From contig NZ_CP022098.1 in NCBI RefSeq assembly GCF_002305875.1, positions 6,572,001 through 6,636,000 of the forward strand: 64,000 nucleotides of DNA, written 5' to 3'. Origin of the DNA: Cystobacter fuscus. Lineage in GTDB: Bacteria; Myxococcota; Myxococcia; Myxococcales; Myxococcaceae. Below, in pieces: positions 43,636 to 55,515 of the stretch. Position 1 is the stretch's first letter; the number at the start of each line of letters is the position of its first letter. A model generated the notes under the pieces. The model was not told the DNA's origin. It was given only the letters and a program-made list of their open reading frames with translations, and did no database searches. The translations under genes were made by a program, and so were the position numbers.

Positions 43636-45012
43636 CTGAAATCACACGCCCTGCTCTTCTCGCTCCTGACCGCCCCGCTCCTGGCGTCCGCCGCGCCCGC
43701 GAAGACCTCTCCGGGCGCCGTCGTCCTGCGCGGCGCGCGGCTCATCGACGGCCAGGGAGGTGCCCCCATCGAGGACTCCGTGGTCGTCATCCAGGACGGG
43801 CGCATCCTCGCGGTGGGTCCGGCCTCGAGCACGACGGTGCCGGCCAAGGCCCGCGTGGTGGACTATCAGGGAAAGACACTCATCCCGGGATTGATTTCCA
43901 ATCACTCACATGTGGGTCAGGTCCAGGATGCCAACATGGGTGCTGGGAACTACACCCGCGCCAACATCTCGCGGCAGCTCCGCCAGTACGAGGCCTATGG
44001 CATCACCACGGTGCTGGCGCTCGGGCTGAATGGTCCCCTGTTGCAACAACTGCGCACGCAGCAGCACGCGGGCCGCGGGCCCGGCGCCGACCTCTTCGGG
44101 GCGGACCGGGGCATTGGCGTGCCCCAGGGCGCGCCGCCGACCCTGGGTGGTCGCCCGGTGGGCGAGGATCAACTCGCCCGCCCCGAGACGGCGGAGCAGG
44201 CGCGCCAGGCCGTGCGTGACATGGTGGCGCGCAAGACGGACGTGGTGAAGCTGTGGCTGGACGACTTCGGCGGCTCGCTGTCCGCGAAGATGAAGCCAGA
44301 CATCTACCAGGCGGTGATCGACGAGGCTCACCAGCGGGGCGTGCGCGTCGCCGCCCACATCCATGATCTCGAGGACGCCAAGATGATCGTCCGGGCGGGC
44401 GCGGACATCGTGGCCCATGGCGTGCGCGACCAGCCCGTGGACGCCGAGCTCATCCAGCTCATGAAGGAGCGCTCGGTCTGGTACGTCCCGACGCTGAGCC
44501 TGGACGAGGCGACCTTCATCTACGCCGAGCGTCCCGAGTGGATGGCCGAGCCCTTCTTCCAACGCGCCGTGCAGCCCGCGCTGCGCGCGCGGTTCGCCGA
44601 CCCGGCCTGGGTGGAGAAGACGCGCGCGGAGCCGAAGTCGGAGAAGGCCCGGAAGGACGTGGCGATGAACCAGCGCAACCTCAAGGCCCTGTACGACGCG
44701 GGCGTGCGCATCGGGTTCGGCACGGACTCGGGCGCGACTCCCCTGCGCATCCCCGGCGTCGCGGAGCACCGGGAACTGGCGCTGATGACCGAGGCCGGGC
44801 TCACGCCCCTGCAGGCGCTCACGCTCGCCACCCGGGAGGCCGCCACCCTCCTCGCGCTGGAGGATCGGGGCGTCCTCGCCCCCGGCAAGCAGGCGGACCT
44901 CGTGGTGTTGGACGGCGACCCGAGCACCGACATCTCCCGGACGAAGACGATCCACGCCGTCTGGCACCGCGGCAAGCAGGTCTCCGGGACGGTGGACACC
45001 TTCAAGCCGTGA
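43636..45012 (+). CDS. secreted amidohydrolase (imidazolonepropionase-like)
   Basis: Start placed at CTG 43636: GGGAGG lies 7 bases upstream and LKSHALLFSLLTAPLLASAAPAK is an exact signal peptide. The longer frame (ATG 43579) overlaps the GST start and leaves no room for a promoter. Metal-binding motifs: HSH in ISNHSHVG, Lys in VKLWLDDFGG, His in VAAHIHD and AHGVRDQP, Asp in GTDSG. Near the end LTPLQALTLATREAATLL and LAPGKQADLVVLDGDPS are classic. Family members hydrolyse cyclic amides, prolyl peptides or organophosphates; substrate unknown. The non-ATG start is inferred. Confidence 0.85.
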   Translation: MKSHALLFSLLTAPLLASAAPAKTSPGAVVLRGARLIDGQGGAPIEDSVVVIQDGRILAVGPASSTTVPAKARVVDYQGKTLIPGLISNHSHVGQVQDANMGAGNYTRANISRQLRQYEAYGITTVLALGLNGPLLQQLRTQQHAGRGPGADLFGADRGIGVPQGAPPTLGGRPVGEDQLARPETAEQARQAVRDMVARKTDVVKLWLDDFGGSLSAKMKPDIYQAVIDEAHQRGVRVAAHIHDLEDAKMIVRAGADIVAHGVRDQPVDAELIQLMKERSVWYVPTLSLDEATFIYAERPEWMAEPFFQRAVQPALRARFADPAWVEKTRAEPKSEKARKDVAMNQRNLKALYDAGVRIGFGTDSGATPLRIPGVAEHRELALMTEAGLTPLQALTLATREAATLLALEDRGVLAPGKQADLVVLDGDPSTDISRTKTIHAVWHRGKQVSGTVDTFKP

Positions 45013-45037
45013 GGCGCCGGGGGCCCGCCCCCACCCG

Positions 45038-45469
45038 TCACGCCGGCAGGAGCCGCTCGAGCGCCGTGCGCAGGCGCTCGGGAATGGCGACGGCCTTGCG
45101 GGTGTGCCGGTCCACGAAGACGTGCACGAAGTAGCCGTGGGCGGCGGCCCGCTCCTCGCCCTGCTTGAAGATGCCAATGCCATACGTCACCGAGCGGTTG
45201 CCCAGCTTGTCCACGCGCAGCCCCGCCCGGAGCGCATCCGGATAGGCGAGCGGCGCGTGGTAGGAGCACTTGGACTCCACCACCAGGCCGATGACGGGGC
45301 TCGCGAGGATGTCCAGCCCTCCCTCGTGGATGAGGTAGTGATTGGCCACCGTGTCGAAGTAGCTGTAGTAGGTGACGTTGTTGATGTGGCCGTAGGCGTC
45401 GTTGTCCATCCACCGCGTGGTGATGGGCAGGAAGTAACGGTAGTGCTTGGCGGTCTCGGCATCGGACAC
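45038..45469 (-). CDS. acyl-CoA thioesterase, 4-hydroxybenzoyl-CoA thioesterase type
   Basis: A 143-residue single hotdog. [22 protein letters not shown] is the YbgC/4HBT active-site block with catalytic Asp22; [18 protein letters not shown] and [21 protein letters not shown] follow. It cleaves acyl-CoA thioesters. Operonic: it begins 19 bases after the stop of the HOT-type alcohol dehydrogenase gene upstream on the same strand. The pairing suggests a role in acid/CoA metabolism. Confidence 0.9.
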   Translation of the reverse strand: MSDAETAKHYRYFLPITTRWMDNDAYGHINNVTYYSYFDTVANHYLIHEGGLDILASPVIGLVVESKCSYHAPLAYPDALRAGLRVDKLGNRSVTYGIGIFKQGEERAAAHGYFVHVFVDRHTRKAVAIPERLRTALERLLPA

Positions 45470-45488
45470 GGGCGTGGTCTCCGCGGGG

Positions 45489-46799
<1,311 letters not shown>

Positions 46800-46857
46800 G
46801 TCTCGACCTCCTCCTGGAAAAGCCCGCGGACTGTAGCGCGAAGGAGGGGCCGCTGAC

Positions 46858-46882
46858 GCCCGGAGGGAAGAGCCCTCCGGGC
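46858..46882 (-). terminator. hairpin after the carboxylesterase gene
   Basis: GCCCGGAGGG and CCCTCCGGGC form a perfect 10-bp stem around AAGAG, just after the esterase stop on the minus strand. Lacks a T-run, so it may work with Rho. Confidence 0.65.
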
Positions 46883-46889
46883 GCCGGGC

Positions 46890-48545
46890 TCACTTCGTGA
46901 GGACTTCCCGCCAGAGCAGGCGCTCCTCGCGCCCCGGATCGTTCTCCACCTGGGACTGGAGGTTGAAGAGCATCGTGGCGCGCCGCTCCGCGTCATAGGC
47001 GGGCCACTCGGGGATGCCCGGGTGCTGGGGCGAGCCCGAGCGGGCGAAGAAGATCCACGCGGTGCTCATCTGGTCGACGAGGCCCGCGCGCTCGGGGGCG
47101 CGGCCGGTGAGGCTCGGCATCAGATCCACGTTGTCGAACACGAAGGGAATCTCCAGGGCGTGCGTGGCCTTGAGCCGGCCGTCGAGCACGGGCGTCTCCC
47201 AGTTGAACTGGTACACGTAGACCGGGGCCTGCTGGGCGGCCTTGCGCTCGGCGACGAGGAGCGAGGACGTGCGGAACATGTCGCTGCCCGCGGTCATGAG
47301 CACCTCCTTGGCCGAGTCCTCGGGCAGCCGCTTACGGTAGTGATCGAAGATCGGACCAGCCGCCTCTCCCGCGATCCGGCCCATGCCCATGCGCGCCATG
47401 CCATCGGTCATGAGCGACGTCTGTCCGTAGAGGAAGAGCGTCATCTCGTCCTTGTTGGTGCCGATGAGCAGCGGCACGCTGGCCGAGACGGCCGGAGCCT
47501 CGGGATCGAACGGGTGGCCGGGCAGGACCGTCCCATCGGCCACGGGGGAGAAGGGCGAGTTGAAGCTGAACGCGCCCCGGTTCTTCTTGAGCACCGCGGC
47601 CTGGGCGTCCAGCACCTTCTCCACGGGAAGCTCCCGCAGCGCGGCGAAGTCGCCGGGCTTGAGGCCGAGCTCGGCGAGCACCTCCCCGGCCTGCGAGGCC
47701 GCCGGCTCGGACGCCAGCGCCTTCATCATGGCTCCACTCTGGCTGATGGCGCGGTGGAACAGTCCCTGCGCCGCGGGCATGGCGAGCAGCAGCGTCACCT
47801 TCATGCCGCCGCCCGACTCGCCGAAGATCGTGACGTTGCCCGGGTCGCCGCCGAACGAGGCGATGTTGTCACGCACCCACTGCAGCGCCGCGACGATGTC
47901 GAGCATGCCCGCGTTGCCCGAGGAGGCCCATGCCTCGCCGGCCGCGGCGCCCGGGTACAGGTAGCCGAACACGCCCAGCCGGTGGTTGAGCGTGACGACC
48001 ACGACGTCGCCCCGCCGCGCGAGCGCGGTCCCGTCATACATGGCGGCCGAGCCGGAGCCCTCGACGAAGCCCCCGCCGTGCAGCCAGACCATGACCGGGC
48101 GCTTGCCACCATCCGCCACGTTGGGCGTCCAGATGTTGAGGCGCAGGCAGTCCTCGCTCATCTCCTTCGTGTCGGGAGTGACGAGCGTCGAGACGACCTC
48201 GGGGGCGACGTTGGCGCCAATGGCGCTGCGCTGGGCACAGCGCGGGCCGAACGCGAGCGCATCCCTCACGCCGCTCCACGACTCGGGCCGCGTGGGGGGC
48301 ATGAAGCGGTTCTTGCCCGAGGTGGGGCCTCCGTAGGCAAGGCCCTTGAAGACGCGAATGCCCTCGAGGGTGGCTCCGCGCACCTGACCCTGAGCCGTGT
48401 CCGCGATCACCGGCCCCTCATCCTGGGCCTCCCGGGCCTTGTTCTCGGAGCGAGGGATGTGGGCACAGCCACTCGCCAGGACACACGCGAGCAGGCCCAT
48501 CAGGGCGGATGAAGCGGACACCACGGACGGACGACCAGAACGCAT
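46890..48545 (-). CDS. lipoprotein carboxylesterase, type B
   Basis: A 551-residue protein. ATG 48545 has AGGAGGAAC upstream; the longer open frame to 49682 is a shadow of the caspase gene. The signal ends in LASGC (lipobox). Type-B carboxylesterase motifs: VFKGLAYGGPTSGKNRFMPP, SEDCLRLNIWTPN, VMVWLHGGGFVEGSG (oxyanion hole), FGGDPGNVTIFGESGGG (nucleophile Ser; the usual GESAGG carries Gly here), and the late ALEIPFVFDN (His region). The change of Ala to Gly next to Ser is conservative. It hydrolyses esters at the cell surface. Single gene with its own terminator. Confidence 0.9.
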   Translation of the reverse strand: MRSGRPSVVSASSALMGLLACVLASGCAHIPRSENKAREAQDEGPVIADTAQGQVRGATLEGIRVFKGLAYGGPTSGKNRFMPPTRPESWSGVRDALAFGPRCAQRSAIGANVAPEVVSTLVTPDTKEMSEDCLRLNIWTPNVADGGKRPVMVWLHGGGFVEGSGSAAMYDGTALARRGDVVVVTLNHRLGVFGYLYPGAAAGEAWASSGNAGMLDIVAALQWVRDNIASFGGDPGNVTIFGESGGGMKVTLLLAMPAAQGLFHRAISQSGAMMKALASEPAASQAGEVLAELGLKPGDFAALRELPVEKVLDAQAAVLKKNRGAFSFNSPFSPVADGTVLPGHPFDPEAPAVSASVPLLIGTNKDEMTLFLYGQTSLMTDGMARMGMGRIAGEAAGPIFDHYRKRLPEDSAKEVLMTAGSDMFRTSSLLVAERKAAQQAPVYVYQFNWETPVLDGRLKATHALEIPFVFDNVDLMPSLTGRAPERAGLVDQMSTAWIFFARSGSPQHPGIPEWPAYDAERRATMLFNLQSQVENDPGREERLLWREVLTK

Positions 48546-48652
48546 CGATTGTTCCTCCTGGTGGGGCGCCATAGCAGAAGGACGGGCCCGCCCCCGACGG
48601 AGAAATCGGCGCGGGAGCCAACGGGTTGTCCTCTGTTCATCGGTCGCCGGAG

Positions 48653-50872
48653 TCAGATGCGCAGGCCGAGCTGGATGCCGGGCCAGTACTGCATCGAGCC
48701 GCCATCGCCCAGCGGACGCTCGCGCGGCGTGAACCGCGTCATGTCGCGCTGCTCCCCGGGCGAGAAGGCGAAGTAGACGTTGTACGTGGGCGCGGCGAAC
48801 ACCGCGAGCCTCGGGAGGATCTGGAAGCCCACCATCGCCCGGGCCTGGGCCAGCAGGTTGTTTCCGGTGAAGGGATCCCGGAGCAGGTGCACGCTGCTGC
48901 CCACCGCGTCCACGTCCACCCAGAAGCGCGTGCCCAGGGGCATGTGCACGCCCAGCCCCACCCCCAGGCTGAAGCGCTGGAACCGATCCGTCGGATCGAA
49001 GCCCCCCACGAACGTGGAGTACACGTGCTGGCCGCCCAGCTTCACGCCCACGTTGGTGAGCAGGATGTCGCTCGACCAGAGCTCCAGGTGGAACTGCCCC
49101 TGCTTCACGAAGGAGAGCAGCCCCACGGGCGCGCCGTGCACCTCGTCGGCCACGTTGATGATCCCCACCTGCGCGCCGCGCACCACCTTGCCCACGTTGA
49201 TGATCCCCACCTGCGCGCCAGACACGTCTCCGCCCACGTTGACGACGGAGAGCTGCAACCCCGAGACGCTCCGCGCATGGTTGATGGCCCCGCTCACCTG
49301 GACGCCCGACATCGTCCCGCCCACCGTGTTCACCGCTCCCGCGACCTGGCTTCCCACCATGCTCCCGCCCGCCACGTTCATCCCCCCCGTGAGCTGCACG
49401 CCCCGCTGCTCCCGGCCCGTGACGTTGAGGAGCGAGGACACCTGCACGCCCCGCACGTCCCCACCCGCCACGTTCACTCCTCCCGTGAGCTGCACGCCCC
49501 GCTGCTCCTGGCCCGTGACGTTGAGAAGCGAGGACACCTGCACGCCCCACATGCCCCCGCCCACCACGTTCACTCCCGCCGAGACCAGTGCTCCGTCCGA
49601 CTCGTCGCCGTAGGCGTTCGACAACACCGACAGGGACAAGCCCTTGAGCGCCGTGGCGTGGTTCATGAACCCAAGCGCCCACCCGTTCTCCACCTCCGCG
49701 CCCCGCGCGAACCAGTCGTTGCTGCTCACCGCCGGCGCGATGCCGAAGTTGAAGGCCAGGCGCTTGCGGCCGGGGACGGCCTCCCTCACCTCTTCCACCG
49801 GACCTCCCCGCGACACCGTGGCCTCGCCCAGCACCGAGGAGAAGCTCGCGGTCACCAGCTGCGTGCTGCGGCCCTCGGCGAGCACGAAGGACGCCTCGGA
49901 CAGCCCACCCTCCAGCTCGCGCCGCACCCGGTAGCGTCCGGGCGCCAGACCCAGCTCCGTGGACCGCCCCGCCATCTTCATCACCTCCACGACGAGCCGC
50001 CCCGTCTCGTCGCGCACGAAGAGCCGCCCCTGCAACGAGTCGGTCAGCACCAGCGCCGCGGAGGTCGCGCGCAGGTCGGTCATCACCAGGTCTCCCGTGC
50101 CCGCCAGCTCGATGTCGTAGGCCGGGTGCTGGGCGCCGCGCTGGGTGCGCTCGGTGCGCGAGAGCGTCTCGTGGAAGGCGAACTGGTAGGCCTCGTTGAG
50201 CGTCACCCGCCCATCCCGCGTCATGTCCGCCGCGCCCCGCAGCCCGGAGATGAGGTGGTGGGTGAAGAAGGAACCCCCCAGCCGATCCGACTCCTGGGAG
50301 GCCTCGTCCTCGCTGGACGAGGTGAGGATGGCCTGCCCCGTCACCCGGCTGCCGGCATCCACGAGGAAGGCGGGCCGCGGCGAGCCCCCCTTGCGGCGCG
50401 CGAAGGCTCCCGAGGCACAGGAGTCCAGCACCGCGATGCGCACGTCCGCGGGCAGGCCCTCCAGGGCGCGGCGCAGCTCGCCATACGTCAGGCGCTCGCC
50501 CTGGAGCAGCAAGCCATCCTCGTCCGAGTGCCCCGAGTAATAGAGCAGCACCTCCACCCGGCTCACCCCCGAGGCCTTGGACGACGCGACCAGGCGCTTC
50601 ATCCGCTCGAAGCCCTCGAGCAACCCGGCCCGGCCCGTCTCCAGCAGCAACACCCGATCCGCGGGAGCCACACCGCCCAGCTCCCCCAGCACCTGGGAGA
50701 AGGACTGGGCATCGGTGGCGGCGTAGCGCAGGCGCGTCCGCTCGGGCCCTCCGTCATTGACGCCCACCAGGAGCGCCAGCCGGCGCACCCCAGTGTTGGC
50801 GGGCGCCGCATCGGCCACGGTGGAGCCCCACAGCAAGGCCGACCACAACAGGACTGGGATCATCCGGTTCAT
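48653..50872 (-). CDS. secreted caspase fused to a repeat region and beta-barrel-like domain
   Basis: A 739-residue protein with a Sec signal (MNRMIPVLLWSALLWGSTVADA). Residues 28-270: C14 caspase with RRLALLVGVND, LLYYSGHSDEDG (His115) and IAVLDSCASGAFAR (Cys152). Residues 280-390: beta-rich linker. Residues about 430-590: imperfect repeats of 18-35 residues (GVQVSSLLNVTG..RGVQLTGGVNVAGG), whose DNA shows a near-identical tandem repeat around 49380-49545. Residues 590-739: strands typical of an outer-membrane protein (FSLGVGLGVHMPLGTRFWVDVDAVG; AQARAMVGFQILPRLAVFAAP; ending LGLRI with a terminal aromatic/hydrophobic pattern). Its ATG overlaps the anti-sigma stop codon (ATGA). Inference: an envelope caspase controlled by its own ECF sigma factor. 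Confidence 0.85.
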   Translation of the reverse strand: MNRMIPVLLWSALLWGSTVADAAPANTGVRRLALLVGVNDGGPERTRLRYAATDAQSFSQVLGELGGVAPADRVLLLETGRAGLLEGFERMKRLVASSKASGVSRVEVLLYYSGHSDEDGLLLQGERLTYGELRRALEGLPADVRIAVLDSCASGAFARRKGGSPRPAFLVDAGSRVTGQAILTSSSEDEASQESDRLGGSFFTHHLISGLRGAADMTRDGRVTLNEAYQFAFHETLSRTERTQRGAQHPAYDIELAGTGDLVMTDLRATSAALVLTDSLQGRLFVRDETGRLVVEVMKMAGRSTELGLAPGRYRVRRELEGGLSEASFVLAEGRSTQLVTASFSSVLGEATVSRGGPVEEVREAVPGRKRLAFNFGIAPAVSSNDWFARGAEVENGWALGFMNHATALKGLSLSVLSNAYGDESDGALVSAGVNVVGGGMWGVQVSSLLNVTGQEQRGVQLTGGVNVAGGDVRGVQVSSLLNVTGREQRGVQLTGGMNVAGGSMVGSQVAGAVNTVGGTMSGVQVSGAINHARSVSGLQLSVVNVGGDVSGAQVGIINVGKVVRGAQVGIINVADEVHGAPVGLLSFVKQGQFHLELWSSDILLTNVGVKLGGQHVYSTFVGGFDPTDRFQRFSLGVGLGVHMPLGTRFWVDVDAVGSSVHLLRDPFTGNNLLAQARAMVGFQILPRLAVFAAPTYNVYFAFSPGEQRDMTRFTPRERPLGDGGSMQYWPGIQLGLRI

Positions 50873-51663
50873 GGGGAACTCTTTTCGAGAAGGAAGGACA
50901 CCTGCCGGAAGCGCTCGGCGAGCGGGAGGAGCGCGGTGCGCGCGCCGTCCGACGTGGCGAGCACGCGGGCGGGGGCGAGCACCTCCTCCAAGGTGAAGGG
51001 CTCGTCCGAGGTGACGAAGAAGAAGCGCTCGAAGGCGGGGGCGTCATCCAGCGCATAGGCCTGGGGCAGCGCGTGCGTCCCCGAGGGCTTGAGCGACATG
51101 GCGTCCAGGCCACCCTCGGGGGCATGGAGGGTGACGGTGCCCCGGCCGTCCACGGAGAAGATGACGCCGAAGCGGGCTCCCGCGGCCACGTAGGAGACCT
51201 GCACCACGTCCCCTTCCGAGGCCAGGGTCCCCTGGGTGAGAGCCTCCGGACCCTCGGCCGCCAGACGATGCAGGCCGAGCTGGGGCGACAGCCCCTTGGT
51301 GCGGGTCTCCTCGGCGCTCTCCTCTTCCAGCGCTCCCGGCCTCGTGCCGGGGCGCGCCACCACGAGCAGGAGCACGGCCAGCACGGGCACCAGGGCGAGC
51401 GCGGGACGCCACCGGAGCCAGGGGCTCGTCTCGAGTGAGCGAGCCTCGCTCCGCCGGGCGCGGCGTTCCACCTCGCGCGCCACGACGGAAGGGGGCCGTT
51501 GCTCCAACAGGGTGCGGTTCTCCGCCTCGAGCGCGGCCAGACGGGCCTCGCCGTCGGGCTCCTGGGCCAGGCGGGCGCGGGCCGCGGCCAATTCATCCGG
51601 AGGCAGCTCGCCCAGGGCGATGCGCTCCAACAACCAGTCCGGGGTGCGGTGGGGGGACATCAT
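50869..51663 (-). CDS. membrane anti-sigma-factor-like protein
   Basis: A 264-residue protein. The N-terminal part (RTPDWLLERIALGELPPDELAAARARLAQEPDGEARLAALEAENRTLLEQRPP) resembles an anti-sigma cytoplasmic helical domain, without the His-x3-Cys-x2-Cys zinc motif. One transmembrane helix follows (WRPALALVPVLAVLLLVVARPG), then an extracytoplasmic domain of about 150 residues (VVQVSYVAAGARFGVIFSVDGRGTVTLHAPEGG; FFFVTSDEPFTLEEVLA). The gene overlaps the ECF sigma gene upstream by 4 bases and the caspase gene downstream by 4. Its role is inferred from this arrangement: it would hold the sigma factor until an envelope signal arrives. Confidence 0.75.
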   Translation of the reverse strand: MMSPHRTPDWLLERIALGELPPDELAAARARLAQEPDGEARLAALEAENRTLLEQRPPSVVAREVERRARRSEARSLETSPWLRWRPALALVPVLAVLLLVVARPGTRPGALEEESAEETRTKGLSPQLGLHRLAAEGPEALTQGTLASEGDVVQVSYVAAGARFGVIFSVDGRGTVTLHAPEGGLDAMSLKPSGTHALPQAYALDDAPAFERFFFVTSDEPFTLEEVLAPARVLATSDGARTALLPLAERFRQVSFLLEKSSP

Positions 51664-52169
51664 GCGGTCTCCAGTTCCTCGAGCACGGTCGAGAGGGCCC
51701 GGAGGCGCTTGCGCACCCCGGAGACGGACAACCCCACCTCGCGGGCGGTCTCCTCCAGCGTCATCCCATCCACAAGGTGGAGGACGGCGATGTCCTGGCT
51801 GGAGGCGGGCACCCGGCCGAAGAGCCGGTCCAGCAGGCCCCTCGCCTCGGTGCGTGCCCCGGTGTCCTCGGCGGAGGCGATGCGCAGCACCAGCTCGTCG
51901 TGGGCATCCTCGGGGCGGCGGCGGGCGCCGCGCAGCCGGTTGAGGCACACCCGCGTGGCGATCTGATGGAGCAGGCTCGAGGGAGCGCTGTTCCTCAAGT
52001 CCTCTCGATGACGCAGGAGCTGAACGAATACGTCGTGCATGGCATCCACCGCCTTCTCTTCATCGCGCAGGAGGAAGCGGCAGCGCCGGAGCACCTGGGG
52101 GCCGTAACGGCGATAATAAGCCTCGACATCGATGGCCAACGGACTGTCGCCTCCCTCTTTCGGCGGCAT
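51660..52169 (-). CDS. ECF RNA polymerase sigma factor
   Basis: A 169-residue sigma-70 family protein. Region 2: VEAYYRRYGPQVLRRCRFLLRDEEKAVDAMHDVFVQLLRHRED. Region 4: SSQDIAVLHLVDGMTLEETAREVGLSVSGVRKRLRAL, a helix-turn-helix that binds the -35 element. Between them is a short linker and there is no region 1.1 or 3, which defines an ECF factor. It is the first gene of an operon with the anti-sigma-like and caspase genes, joined by ATGA overlaps. Likely autoregulated; an upstream stretch with an A/T run (52201-52220) lies in its promoter region. Confidence 0.9.
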   Translation of the reverse strand: MPPKEGGDSPLAIDVEAYYRRYGPQVLRRCRFLLRDEEKAVDAMHDVFVQLLRHREDLRNSAPSSLLHQIATRVCLNRLRGARRRPEDAHDELVLRIASAEDTGARTEARGLLDRLFGRVPASSQDIAVLHLVDGMTLEETAREVGLSVSGVRKRLRALSTVLEELETA

Positions 52170-52380
52170 GGAACACCGTCGCCAGAAGGATCCGTCACTC
52201 CCCTATCTTCTTTTTTTTCGTGGGGGACGCCCTCCCCCCGGCGCGAGGCCACTCCAAGCCCGGGCGGAGCGCCCGCGGGCCAAGGGCCTTCACGAAGGGG
52301 GGGACGTGACGAGGAGCCATGCCGCGGCAAGGGGCCTGGCCAGGGGCTACCCGCTTACCGGCGCGGGGGACCGGAGCCCT

Positions 52381-52677
52381 TCACTTCTCGGCGTTCGAGG
52401 ACTCGGGAGGGCACTCGCCCTGCGACGAGACCTGATCGGACGAAGCCGTCCCCGGCCCATGGCCATGCTTGAAGTGCTGGTGGTAGGGCAGCTCGTTCGC
52501 GCTCGAGCGGGCCTCCTGTTGCGAATCCGAGCAGTTGGCCGGGCTCGTCCCCCGTCCGTGCTTGAAGTGCTGGTGGTAGGGAAGCTCGTTCGCGCTCGAG
52601 CGGGCGACGGGTTGCGAATGCGAGCAACCGAGCAAGCCCAGGGTGGTGACAGCGGTACACAGGATGAGCGTCTTCAT
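52381..52677 (-). CDS. small His-rich tandem-repeat lipoprotein
   Basis: A 98-residue protein starting at ATG 52677 (GGGAGG upstream). The signal ends in LGLLGC. The mature part contains the same 16-residue motif twice: ARSSANELPYHQHFKHG at about 27-43 and again at 63-79, separated by RGTSPANCSDSQQE. The motif holds three His, so metal or haem binding is conceivable. I do not recognise the family. The DNA of the two copies is almost identical (52490-52525 and 52575-52610), suggesting recent duplication. Confidence 0.7.
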   Translation of the reverse strand: MKTLILCTAVTTLGLLGCSHSQPVARSSANELPYHQHFKHGRGTSPANCSDSQQEARSSANELPYHQHFKHGHGPGTASSDQVSSQGECPPESSNAEK

Positions 52678-52864
52678 GTGGGACCTCCCTTTTCTCAACA
52701 GCTTCTCGACCCTAAAAACGTCCTATTTTCGGATCAAACCAATCGACCGATGTGAGATGGAAGGGAGTATCCACTCCATGTAGGGGAGCTAATCCCGTGT
52801 CATTCGCGGTGTAGTTCTCCTGTTGCCGCGAGTGTCCACCGGGCCCACCCTCGGCGCGGCGCGC

Positions 52865-53290
52865 CTACTGCTGCCCCGCCGCGGCCTTCGGGTCCATCCA
52901 CATGACTTCCCAGTGGTGGCCGTCGAGATCGTAGAAGCTCCAGCCGTACATGAAGCCGTGGTCCTGCGGGTCCATCGCATGCTTGCCGCCCGCGGCGATC
53001 GCGCTCTTCACCATCTGATCGACCTCGGCCCGGCTGGAACAGGACAGCGCGAAGAGACCCTCGGTCTGGGTGCTCGTGTCGCAGATCTTGTTCTTCGTGA
53101 AGGTCTTGAAGAACGGCTCGGCCAGCAGCATCACGAAGGCCTGCTCGCTGACGATCATGCAGGCGGCCTTCTCGTCGGTGAACTGCGGATTGAACTCGAA
53201 GCCGAGCCGGCTGAAGAACTCCATCGAGCGCTTCAGGTCGCGGACGGAGAGATTGACGAAGATCATCCGGGGGGAGCGGTTCGCGGTCAT
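52865..53290 (-). CDS. VOC family protein (glyoxalase/bleomycin-resistance fold)
   Basis: A 141-residue protein. ATG 53290 has GGAGG 6 bases upstream. The VOC fold is visible: MIFVNLSVRDLKRSMEFFSRLGFEFNPQFTDEKAACMIVSEQAFVMLLAE, EVDQMVKSAIAAGGKHAMDPQDHGFMYGWSFYDLDGHHWEVMWMD, with the metal ligand Glu in WEVMW. The subgroup is often called lactoylglutathione lyase-like; the exact substrate is unknown. Single gene. Confidence 0.85.
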   Translation of the reverse strand: MTANRSPRMIFVNLSVRDLKRSMEFFSRLGFEFNPQFTDEKAACMIVSEQAFVMLLAEPFFKTFTKNKICDTSTQTEGLFALSCSSRAEVDQMVKSAIAAGGKHAMDPQDHGFMYGWSFYDLDGHHWEVMWMDPKAAAGQQ

Positions 53291-55312
<2,022 letters not shown>

Positions 55313-55360
55313 CTCGAGAAGTCATGACAATTCGCGTCATCACGGCAATAAAATAACTTC

Positions 55361-55389
55361 TTGACCTCCATGTATTTGGTCCTTAAAAC
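55361..55389 (+). promoter_or_regulatory. candidate promoter of the CIS-peptide gene
   Basis: TTGACC (55361-55366), a 17-base spacer and TAAAAC (55384-55389) lie in an AT-rich stretch 127 bases before the peptide start. The -35 element is good, the -10 moderate. Not tested against other start sites. Confidence 0.45.
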
Positions 55390-55470
55390 AAACATGCGAC
55401 CAGGAAACCAGAGAGCCGGTCGGCCAGGTCGTGGAGCACCCGATCGCAGCGGGGTGCGAGCAGTGGAAGT

Positions 55471-55482
55471 GTGATCAATCAC
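55471..55482. promoter_or_regulatory. short palindrome upstream of the CIS-peptide gene
   Basis: GTGAT-CA-ATCAC is a perfect 5-bp inverted repeat with a 2-base centre. It lies between the promoter candidate and the ribosome site, where a repressor could act. Confidence 0.35.
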
Positions 55483-55515
55483 GCATCATCCACCAGTCCA
55501 TTCTCGGAGGTTCAA

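Noticed and set aside
46890-49682. 930-codon minus-strand frame extending the esterase into the caspase gene
   Set aside because: Upstream of ATG 48545 it is Gly/Arg/Ala-rich noise in a shadow frame of the caspase-barrel gene; the ribosome site and lipoprotein signal fix the start at 48545.
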